Origin: Streptomyces sp. NRRL F-4489
Lineage (GTDB): Bacteria > Actinomycetota > Actinomycetes > Streptomycetales > Streptomycetaceae
NCBI RefSeq assembly: GCF_001509485.1
Contig: NZ_LLZI01000236.1
Span: forward strand, 1-50,483
Length of the DNA: 50,483 bases
Reading direction: 5' to 3'
The translations under genes and the position numbers were made by a program. A model generated the notes under the pieces. The model was given only the letters and a program-made list of their open reading frames with translations, did no database searches and was not told where the DNA came from. Below are positions 42,526-50,483 of the stretch, piece after piece. Within the stretch, counting starts at the first letter, position 1. Every line of letters starts with the position of its first letter.

Positions 42526-42529
<4 letters not shown>
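40307..42529 (+). CDS. pnp: Polynucleotide phosphorylase (PNPase)
   Basis: A 740-aa 3'-to-5' exoribonuclease that also acts as an RNA 3' polymerase (in Streptomyces it accounts for RNA 3' tails, from literature). The order is two RNase PH-like domains (first: [20 protein letters not shown]; second: [34 protein letters not shown]), an all-helical linker, a KH domain ([20 protein letters not shown], about 583-602) and an S1 domain ([20 protein letters not shown], about 650-669). GACGAGGAG lies 10 bases before the GTG. The stop overlaps the start of the M16 protease gene (GTGA). Confidence 0.97.
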
Positions 42530-44713
<2,184 letters not shown>

Positions 44714-44762
44714 CGGGATCGACGGGACCGACGGGACTGACGAGCAGGACGGACTGACGGAC

Positions 44763-45239
44763 ATGGGCGGAAAGATCACCTACATCTTCCTCGCCACCGT
44801 GCTGGTGCTGGTCTTCGGCGTGGTGGCGATGGAGGGCGTCCTGCTGCTGCTGACGGGCGAGCCGGCGGCCATGGGCATGGGCGCGGTGGCCTTCGTCCTG
44901 CCGTGCCTGGGCGCGTGGTTCCTGTGGGCCAACACCCGCTTCGCGCGCGACGCCAACCGCCTCGCCCGGGAGCTGGCGGCGGAGGGCGGCCTGCCGGCCG
45001 ACGACCTCGCCCGCACCCCCGGCGGCCGGATCGACCGGGACGCGGCCGACGAGGTCTTCGCCCGGCGGCGGGCCGAGACCGAGGAGGCGCCCGGCGACTG
45101 GCGCACGTGGTTCCGGCTCGCCGTCGCCTACCGGGACGCCCGGGACACCCCGCGCGCCCGCAAGGCGATGCAGCGCGCCATCGCCCTGCACGACGGCCGG
45201 CCGGTGCCCGGCGACCGCCGGCCCGCCCGGACCGGCTGA
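44763..45239 (+). CDS. Small membrane protein, unknown function
   Basis: A 158-aa protein with two N-terminal transmembrane helices (ITYIFLATVLVLVFGVVAME and MGMGAVAFVLPCLGAWFLWA, up to about residue 58) and a soluble, Arg/Ala-rich C-terminal part. The latter (TWFRLAVAYRDARDTPRARK-AMQRAIALHDGRPVPGDRRP) looks like a single TPR-type helical pair. I do not recognise a named family. It follows dapB by 49 bases, a gap made of short GACGGGA-type repeats. The Shine-Dalgarno is poor (GGACGGACTGACGGAC). It probably belongs to the dapB transcript. Confidence 0.65.
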   Translation: MGGKITYIFLATVLVLVFGVVAMEGVLLLLTGEPAAMGMGAVAFVLPCLGAWFLWANTRFARDANRLARELAAEGGLPADDLARTPGGRIDRDAADEVFARRRAETEEAPGDWRTWFRLAVAYRDARDTPRARKAMQRAIALHDGRPVPGDRRPARTG

Positions 45240-45291
45240 CGGCCCCACCGGGTCCGGCTGACGGCCCCGTACGACTCCCGGAGCGCAGACG

Positions 45292-45341
45292 ACGACCGCC
45301 CGGGCCCGCAGGCTTTTAGCCGTACGGGCCCGGGCGGTCGT
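45292..45341. terminator. Strong bidirectional terminator
   Basis: ACGACCGCCCGGGCCCG (45292-45308) pairs perfectly (17 bp) with CGGGCCCGGGCGGTCGT (45325-45341) around a 16-base loop with CTTTTAG. It separates the rightward dapB group from the leftward 45378 gene. Confidence 0.85.
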
Positions 45342-45377
45342 GTGCGTAGCGTCAGGGGCGTCGGGCGCGCCGGGGCC

Positions 45378-45929
45378 TCAGGGGCGGTACTCGTCCGCCC
45401 ACGCCGCCAGGACGTCCGCGGCCCGCGCGAACCCCTCCGGACGGCCCAGGAAGTCCGCGCCGCGGTCGGTGAGCAGCTCGCGCGGCTCGCCCCGCACCGG
45501 CTCGGCGCGCAGCGCCTGGCCCTGCACCGTCCGCGGCAGCCCCAGCCAGCGCACCGGCTGCTGCACGGTGCGGACCGCGCCGACCGCCGACCACGGCCAT
45601 GTGGTGGTGCGCAGCAGCCGCGCCTGCCGCAGCCCCTGGGAGCTGACCCACACCCCGGCCCGTACGAGCCGCAGGGCCAGCGCGATCACCAGCAGCCCCA
45701 CCGCGGCGCAGACCGCGGCACCGTCCGGCGACCCGGCCAGCGCGATGATCAGCGCGGAGAGCAGCACGAAGGACGCGAGCAGCAGAAACACCGCCGCCGC
45801 CCCCACCCGCCACGGTCCGGGGCGGTAGGGGCGGCGCCAGGTGTCGGGGCCGTCGTACGGCGGGGGGACGGGGTCGGCGCGGCCGTCGGCCTTGAGGGCG
45901 CGGTCGGCCGTCAGGAAGGGCAGGGGCAC
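45378..45929 (-). CDS. PH-like domain membrane protein
   Basis: A 183-aa protein with an N-terminal Pro/Arg-rich region and two transmembrane helices at about 43-85 (VGAAAVFLLLASFVLLSALI; VCAAVGLLVIALALRLVRAG). The C-terminal domain VWVSSQGLRQARLLRTTTWP, WSAVGAVRTVQ has the start of a bacterial PH-domain fold (the short RxxxxxxxWxxVxxV pattern is typical). GTG 45929 has GAGGAC about 6 bases upstream. Bacterial PH-domain membrane proteins of this type are common in Streptomyces and have no established role. Alone between terminator and the 46044 gene. Confidence 0.65.
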   Translation of the reverse strand: MPLPFLTADRALKADGRADPVPPPYDGPDTWRRPYRPGPWRVGAAAVFLLLASFVLLSALIIALAGSPDGAAVCAAVGLLVIALALRLVRAGVWVSSQGLRQARLLRTTTWPWSAVGAVRTVQQPVRWLGLPRTVQGQALRAEPVRGEPRELLTDRGADFLGRPEGFARAADVLAAWADEYRP

Positions 45930-46043
45930 GGCGGGTCCTCACTCGCGGCTGGCCGGCACGGAACGGCGTGCCGGCGGACGTGAGCGGTGAGGCTATCGGG
46001 AGCGGCGGAGCGGAACCACCCGGTGGCCCGCTCCGCCGGCCGC

Positions 46044-46286
46044 TCAGCGGTGCTGCGCCGCCTCGGACTGGTGCACCCCGGTCGAGCCGGAGGTGTCCTG
46101 CTGCAGGGCGGGCAGCCCGAACAGCAGGGCGCCCGTCAGGCCGCCCACCACGGTGAGTGTGATCAGGGACTGGCCGACGAGCTGCGCACGCGAGGGACGC
46201 GGGCGCGGCGGCGGAGTGACATTGCTGCGGAACCGGTCTGCCTCGGCAACGAAGGCGAACGGGACGGGCTCTCGCCGGCGGAACAT
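46044..46286 (-). CDS. Small single-pass membrane protein
   Basis: An 80-aa protein beginning MFRRREPVPFAFVAEADRFR, with one transmembrane helix (about 40-58: SLITLTVVGGLTGALLFGLP) and a short Ser/Gln/His-rich tail. AGGAGA lies nine bases before the ATG. From memory, very similar short proteins occur at this place in other Streptomyces. It is divergent from thyX across 231 bases. Function unknown. Confidence 0.65.
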   Translation of the reverse strand: MFRRREPVPFAFVAEADRFRSNVTPPPRPRPSRAQLVGQSLITLTVVGGLTGALLFGLPALQQDTSGSTGVHQSEAAQHR

Positions 46287-46517
46287 GAGGTGGCTCTCCT
46301 AGGAACCTCGAAGTGGGCACTGTCACAGGTAGAGACGGTTGAGCCGCCCGTTTGGTGCCCGTTTTCCGTTACTTCTGTGAAAAATATCAACCGCCGTCCG
46401 CACGGCGGCGACCGGGGTCCGTTTTGTCGCTAACGCCGCATCAGCTGGCATTTCCCGGCCTGTCAGTGGCGGGCCGTAGGCTGGACGCGCACGAGGATCG
46501 AACGGAAGGAACCGCCG

Positions 46518-47264
46518 GTGACCCACACCCCCGACAGCGCCGAGAGCGCACCCGTCAGCTTCCGCGGCGAGGTGACGGTCGAGCTGGTCAAGCACAGCGC
46601 CGCGGACAGCGATGTGCTGTGGGCGGCCCGGGTCTCCACGGCCGGCGAGCAGTCCCTGGAGGAGCTGCAGAAGGACCCGGAGCGCTCCAAGGGCCTGATC
46701 AACTTCCTGATGCGCGACCGGCACGGCAGCCCGTTCGAGCACAACTCCATGACCTTCTTCATCAGCGCGCCGATCTTCGTCTTCCGCGAGTTCATGCGCC
46801 ACCGCGTCGGCTGGTCGTACAACGAGGAGTCCGGCCGCTACCGTCAGCTGGAGCCGGTCTTCTACGTCCCCGGCGCGTCCCGCAAGCTCGTCCAGCAGGG
46901 CCGCCCCGGCAAGTACGAGTTCGTCGAGGGCACCCCCGCGCAGCACGAGCTCACCAGCCGCGCCATGGAGGACTCCTACCGCCAGGCGTACGCCGCGTAT
47001 CAGGAGATGCTCGCCGCCGGCGTGGCCCGCGAGGTCGCCCGCGCCGTCTTGCCCGTCGGCCTCTACTCCTCGATGTACGCCACCTGCAACGCCCGCTCCC
47101 TGATGCACTTCCTCGGCCTGCGCACCCAGCACGAGCAGGCGAAGGTGCCGTCCTTCCCGCAGCGCGAGATCGAGATGGTCGGCGAGCAGATGGAGGCCCA
47201 CTGGGCCCGGCTGATGCCCCTCACCTACGCGGCCTTCAACGCGAACGGCCGCATCGCCCCGTAG
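46518..47264 (+). CDS. thyX: FAD-dependent thymidylate synthase
   Basis: A 248-aa enzyme making dTMP from dUMP with methylenetetrahydrofolate, FAD and NADPH. The ThyX signature RHRVGWSYNEESGRY is at residues 94-108, with the flanking FFISAPIFVFREFM and LYSSMYATCNARSLMHFLGL. GGAAGGA lies 8 bases before the GTG. ThyX is unrelated in fold to ThyA; the organism may use either. A TAGGCT at 46477-46482 in the upstream 231-base gap is a possible -10 box, but no good -35 pairs with it. Confidence 0.96.
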   Translation: MTHTPDSAESAPVSFRGEVTVELVKHSAADSDVLWAARVSTAGEQSLEELQKDPERSKGLINFLMRDRHGSPFEHNSMTFFISAPIFVFREFMRHRVGWSYNEESGRYRQLEPVFYVPGASRKLVQQGRPGKYEFVEGTPAQHELTSRAMEDSYRQAYAAYQEMLAAGVAREVARAVLPVGLYSSMYATCNARSLMHFLGLRTQHEQAKVPSFPQREIEMVGEQMEAHWARLMPLTYAAFNANGRIAP

Positions 47265-47278
47265 GGTGCCGCCGCGCC

Positions 47279-47305
47279 GCCCCGCCGGGAATTCCCGGCC
47301 GGGGC
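47279..47305 (+). terminator. Hairpin after thyX
   Basis: GCCCCGCCGGG (47279-47289) pairs with CCCGGCCGGGGC (47294-47305) with one bulge and an AATT loop. No U-tract follows. Confidence 0.6.
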
Positions 47306-47350
47306 GCGCTCCGGCCGGGGCACCCGCAATACCCATCCGAAGTGTCCGGA

Positions 47351-47433
47351 TTGCGGCATTTTGAGAAGTTCATCTACGCTGAACAAACGGACCCGGCACT
47401 GCTTGAACCCCCGAGCAGGCAGTGCCGGAGTCC
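47351..47433 (+). promoter_or_regulatory. Promoter and 5' stem-loop upstream of dapA
   Basis: TTGCGG (47351-47356) and TACGCT (47375-47380), 18 bases apart, form a good SigHrdB-type promoter. Just downstream, CCGGCACTGC (47393-47402) pairs perfectly with GCAGTGCCGG (47419-47428), extended by GGAC/GTCC past one bulge (47389-47433). The stem would be at the very 5' end of a transcript starting near 47387. A second -10-like TAGCGT at 47478-47483 lies seven bases before the dapA ATG and would give a leaderless mRNA. I see no lysine riboswitch consensus. Confidence 0.5.
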
Positions 47434-47490
47434 ACATCCTTGGCTCCCCAGAGGCACACCCCGCGGCGCCCTACGAGTAGCGTGGGACCC

Positions 47491-48390
47491 ATGGCTCCGA
47501 CTTCCACACCGCAGACCCCCTTCGGGCGGGTGCTGACCGCCATGGTCACGCCGTTCACGGCGGATGGCGCTCTCGATCTCGACGGCGCGCAGCGGCTCGC
47601 CGCCCACCTGGTGGACGCCGGCAACGACGGCATCGTCCTCAACGGCACCACCGGAGAGTCCCCGACCACCAGTGACGCGGAGAAAGCCCAGCTGGTCCGC
47701 GCCGTGGTCGACGCCGTCGGCGACCGCGCCTTCGTCGTCGCCGGAGCCGGCACGAACGACACCCGGCACAGCGTCGAGCTGGCCCGCGCCGCGCAGGACG
47801 CCGGCGCGCACGGCCTCCTCGCCGTCACGCCGTACTACAACAAGCCGCCGCAGGAGGGCCTGCACCGCCACTTCACGGCGATCGCGGACGCCACCGACCT
47901 GCCCGTGATGCTCTACGACATCCCCGGCCGCAGCGGCGTCCCGATCAACACCGAGACCATGGTGCGGCTCGCTGAGCACCCGCGGATCGTGGCCAACAAG
48001 GACGCCAAGGGCGACCTCGGCCGCGCCAGCTGGGCCATCGCGCGCTCCGGCCTGGCCTGGTACAGCGGCGACGACATGCTCAACCTCCCGCTGCTCTCGG
48101 TCGGCGCGGTCGGCTTCGTCTCCGTCGTGGCCCATGTCGTCACCCCGGAGCTGCGCGCCCTGCTCGACGCGCACCTCACCGGCGACGTCACCAAGGCCAC
48201 GGAGATCCACCAGAAGCTGCTGCCGGTCTTCACCGGCATGTTCCGCACCCAGGGCGTGATCACCACCAAGGCCGCCCTCGGCCTCCAGGGCCTGCCCGCC
48301 GGACCGCTGCGGCTCCCGCTGGTCGAGCTCTCCCCGGAGGAGACCGAGCAGCTCAAGCGCGATCTCGCCGCCGGCGGGGTACAGCTGTAG
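47491..48390 (+). CDS. dapA: 4-hydroxy-tetrahydrodipicolinate synthase
   Basis: A 299-aa class I aldolase that condenses pyruvate and aspartate semialdehyde in the diaminopimelate/lysine pathway. Family motifs are FGRVLTAMVTPFTADGALDL, GTTGESPTTSDAEK (residues 52-65), PYYNKPPQEG, LYDIPGRSG with catalytic Tyr142, and ANKDAKGDL with the predicted Schiff-base Lys170. I chose ATG 47491 because the family N-terminus starts there. It lacks a Shine-Dalgarno but sits seven bases after a -10-like TAGCGT, so leaderless translation is plausible. An in-frame upstream start at 47422 is inside the hairpin and unlikely. Confidence 0.95.
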   Translation: MAPTSTPQTPFGRVLTAMVTPFTADGALDLDGAQRLAAHLVDAGNDGIVLNGTTGESPTTSDAEKAQLVRAVVDAVGDRAFVVAGAGTNDTRHSVELARAAQDAGAHGLLAVTPYYNKPPQEGLHRHFTAIADATDLPVMLYDIPGRSGVPINTETMVRLAEHPRIVANKDAKGDLGRASWAIARSGLAWYSGDDMLNLPLLSVGAVGFVSVVAHVVTPELRALLDAHLTGDVTKATEIHQKLLPVFTGMFRTQGVITTKAALGLQGLPAGPLRLPLVELSPEETEQLKRDLAAGGVQL

Positions 48391-48416
48391 ACACAGACTT
48401 CATAACTGCATACGGA
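48388..48416 (+). promoter_or_regulatory. Candidate rnj promoter
   Basis: TAGACA (48388-48393, overlapping the dapA stop) and TACGGA (48411-48416) are separated by 17 bases. Transcription would start near 48423, giving a leader of about 80 bases that contains the hairpin at 48451-48490. Confidence 0.5.
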
Positions 48417-48450
48417 CCAACAACCGCCACACAAGCAAGTGCACGAATGT

Positions 48451-48490
48451 CATGCGCGCCACGTGCCCCGAAGGCAGCGTGGCGCGCATG
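48451..48490 (+). promoter_or_regulatory. Perfect 13-bp hairpin against the rnj Shine-Dalgarno
   Basis: CATGCGCGCCACG (48451-48463) pairs perfectly with CGTGGCGCGCATG (48478-48490), with a 14-base loop. The rnj ribosome-binding site GTGAGGAG begins at the next base. It could be a terminator for dapA, but the location in the rnj leader suggests translational or RNase J self-control. Confidence 0.65.
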
Positions 48491-48504
48491 GTGAGGAGAG
48501 TCTT

Positions 48505-50190
48505 TTGAGTCATCCGCACCCCGAGCTCGGCGCCCCGCCGAAGCTTCCCGAGGGCGGCCTCCGGGTCACCCCGCTCGGCGGCCTGGGCGAGATCGGCCGC
48601 AACATGACGGTCTTCGAATACGGCGGCCGGCTGCTGATCGTCGACTGCGGAGTGCTCTTCCCCGAGGAGGAGCAGCCCGGAATCGACCTGATCCTGCCCG
48701 ACTTCACGTCCATCAGGAACCGCCTCGACGACATCGACGGCATCGTGCTCACGCACGGCCACGAGGACCACATCGGCGGTGTCCCCTTCCTCCTCCGGGA
48801 GAAGCCGGACATCCCGCTGATCGGCTCCAAGCTGACCCTCGCGCTCATCGAGGCCAAGCTCCAGGAGCACCGGATCCGCCCGTACACCCTCGAGGTCGCC
48901 GAGGGCGACCGCGAGCGGCTCGGGCCCTTCGACTGCCAGTTCGTCGCGGTCAACCACTCCATCCCGGACGCCCTCGCGGTCGCCATCCGCACCCCCGCGG
49001 GCATGGTCGTCCACACCGGCGACTTCAAGATGGACCAGCTCCCGCTGGACCGCCGGCTGACCGACCTCCCGGCCTTCGCCAAGCTCGGCGAGGAGGGCAT
49101 CGACCTCCTCCTCACCGACTCCACGAACGCCGAGGTCCCGGGCTTCGTCCCGCCCGAGCGCGATATCTCCAACGTGCTGCGCCAGGTCTTCGCCGGCGCC
49201 CGCAAGCGGATCATCGTGGCCAGCTTCGCCAGCCATGTGCACCGCATCCAGCAGATCCTCGACGCCGCCCACGAGTACGGCCGCCGGGTCGCCTTCGTCG
49301 GCCGCTCGATGGTCCGCAACATGGGCATCGCCCGCGAACTGGGCTACCTCAACGTCCCCGCGGGCCTGGTCGTCGACGTCAAGACCCTCGACGACCTCCC
49401 CGACGAGGAAGTGGTGCTGGTCTGCACCGGCTCCCAGGGCGAGCCGATGGCCGCGCTGTCCCGGATGGCCAACCGCGACCATCAGATCCGCATCGTCCAG
49501 GGCGACACGGTCATCCTGGCCTCGTCGCTCATCCCCGGTAACGAGAACGCGGTCTACCGCGTGATCAACGGCCTCAGCCGCTGGGGCGCCAACGTCGTCC
49601 ACAAGGGCAACGCCAAGGTCCACGTCTCGGGCCACGCCTCGGCCGGCGAGCTGCTGTACTTCTACAACATCTGCAAGCCGCGCAACCTCATGCCGGTGCA
49701 CGGCGAATGGCGCCACCTGCGCGCCAACGCCGAGCTGGGCGCCCTGACCGGCATCCCCAAGGACCGCATCGTCATCGCCGAGGACGGCGTGGTCGTCGAC
49801 CTGATCGACGGCATCGCCAGGATCAGCGGCAAGGTCCAGGCCGGCTACGTCTACGTCGACGGCCTCTCGGTCGGCGATGTCACCGAGACGCACCTCAAGG
49901 ACCGCCGCATCCTCGGCGACGAGGGCATCATCTCGGTCTTCGTGGTCGTGGACAGCAGCACCGGCAAGACCGTCGGCGGACCCAACATCCACGCCCGCGG
50001 TTCCGGTATCGACGACGACGCCTTCGTGGGCGTCGTCCCGAAGATCGACGAGGCGCTGGCCAGGGCCGCCCAGGACGGCGTCGCCGAGCCGCACCAGCTC
50101 CAGCAGCTGATCCGCCGCGCGGTCGGCAAGTGGGTGTCGGACAACTACCGCCGCCGCCCGATGATCCTCCCCGTGGTCGTCGAGGTCTGA
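48505..50190 (+). CDS. rnj: Ribonuclease J
   Basis: A 561-aa metallo-beta-lactamase/beta-CASP ribonuclease with 5'-to-3' exo- and endonuclease activity, acting in mRNA decay and rRNA processing. RVTPLGGLGEIGRNMTVFEY, the zinc motif THGHEDHIGG (His84, His86, Asp88, His89), VNHSIPDALAVA and LLLTDSTNAEVPGF are diagnostic. The beta-CASP and C-terminal domain end RRRPMILPVVVEV. The start is TTG at 48505 (Leu/Met-Ser-His-Pro-His-Pro-Glu), preceded by GTGAGGAGAG; no nearby ATG or GTG fits the family N-terminus. Its hairpin leader is described separately. Confidence 0.95.
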   Translation: MSHPHPELGAPPKLPEGGLRVTPLGGLGEIGRNMTVFEYGGRLLIVDCGVLFPEEEQPGIDLILPDFTSIRNRLDDIDGIVLTHGHEDHIGGVPFLLREKPDIPLIGSKLTLALIEAKLQEHRIRPYTLEVAEGDRERLGPFDCQFVAVNHSIPDALAVAIRTPAGMVVHTGDFKMDQLPLDRRLTDLPAFAKLGEEGIDLLLTDSTNAEVPGFVPPERDISNVLRQVFAGARKRIIVASFASHVHRIQQILDAAHEYGRRVAFVGRSMVRNMGIARELGYLNVPAGLVVDVKTLDDLPDEEVVLVCTGSQGEPMAALSRMANRDHQIRIVQGDTVILASSLIPGNENAVYRVINGLSRWGANVVHKGNAKVHVSGHASAGELLYFYNICKPRNLMPVHGEWRHLRANAELGALTGIPKDRIVIAEDGVVVDLIDGIARISGKVQAGYVYVDGLSVGDVTETHLKDRRILGDEGIISVFVVVDSSTGKTVGGPNIHARGSGIDDDAFVGVVPKIDEALARAAQDGVAEPHQLQQLIRRAVGKWVSDNYRRRPMILPVVVEV

Positions 50191-50219
50191 CGGACGCGTC
50201 GTACGACGCTTGAACCACG

Positions 50220-50255
50220 AGCGGGGCGCCCGGATTTGCATCCAGGCGCCCCGCT
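50220..50255 (+). terminator. Terminator after rnj
   Basis: AGCGGGGCGCC (50220-50230) pairs with GGCGCCCCGCT (50245-50255), with an additional inner GGA/TCC pairing after one mismatch. It lies 29 bases after the rnj stop. Confidence 0.85.
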
Positions 50256-50349
50256 CCAGTACGTTTACGGCTCCGCCAGAACGGGAAGCCCCGCACGCCT
50301 GTGCGTACGGACCGCTCCTCCCAGCCAGGCGGAATTCCGACCCGGAGCA

Positions 50350-50472
50350 ATCTGATAAAGTCGGATCAGCCGAAAGACAAACCCCCTCCGACGAAAATCG
50401 GAACCGAATTCGAACCACCCGCGGCTCACCGAGCGGCGGACCGGGAACGAAAAAGGATCTGATAAAGTCGGA
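50350..50472 (+). repeat. Duplicated 16-bp element, possible rRNA operon promoter region
   Basis: ATCTGATAAAGTCGGA occurs at 50350-50365 and 50457-50472, 107 bases apart. From memory such TGATAAAGTCGG stretches lie upstream of 16S rRNA genes in Streptomyces, where several promoters are arranged in tandem. The TGATAAAGT core would serve as a -10-like element. Nothing in the last 228 bases looks like a protein gene. The rRNA genes themselves are not in the window, so this identification is inference. Confidence 0.45.
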
Positions 50473-50483
50473 ACCGCGAGAAA

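Noticed and set aside
47265..47490. Lysine riboswitch before dapA
   Set aside because: The region is too short and lacks the five-helix lysine aptamer pattern; only promoter elements and one stem-loop are seen.

Overview
The window is high-GC actinobacterial chromosome. Gene content, order, GTG starts and codon use fit Streptomyces; the assignment is an inference from remembered synteny with S. coelicolor around SCO5703-SCO5745. It has three parts.

(1) Left, 420-8611, plus strand: a translation and ribosome-maturation block, rimP-nusA-ylxR-infB-DUF503-rbfA-truB, then ribF. Most junctions are tight or overlapping. The infB leader is unusual: a 29-aa ORF, an 11-bp triplicated repeat holding three coupled micro-ORFs, and a hairpin next to the Shine-Dalgarno. 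A divergent, truncated lipoprotein gene lies at the left edge. A 20-bp perfect inverted repeat at 8631-8677 closes the block.

(2) Centre, 8692-39569: a complete actinobacterial type VII (ESX) secretion locus. It holds an EspI-like MinD ATPase, an unknown partner, EccE, EccB, an EsxB/EsxA pair, mycosin MycP, EccC and EccD. Between the core genes are accessory genes. There are four more putative WXG100-type substrate pairs, two of which form a convergent duplicated module with CpnT N-terminal-like proteins. There is a second, low-GC mycosin, an RDD-like membrane protein, an acidic membrane protein and a lipoprotein. Two small paralogous proteins share an undescribed 'NPN...LSGR' domain. A P-loop ATPase is coupled to a protein that looks like a degenerate deaminase fused to a SUKH-4 immunity domain. 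Five small helical proteins carry a YxxxD/E motif. Four proteins from four different pairs end in the same -Phe-Gly tail, which suggests a shared export or recognition signal.

(3) Right, 39593-50483: housekeeping genes. These are rpsO, pnp, an M16 processing-type protease, dapB, small membrane proteins, thyX, dapA and rnj (RNase J, TTG start). rnj has a perfect 13-bp hairpin against its Shine-Dalgarno. The last 130 bases hold two copies of a 16-bp sequence that, from memory, resembles the promoter/leader region of Streptomyces rRNA operons, so an rrn operon may begin just outside the window.

I saw no tRNA, rRNA, CRISPR array, insertion sequence or phage gene inside the window. Positions of promoters, operators and hairpins come from reading by eye, not from folding or motif software.
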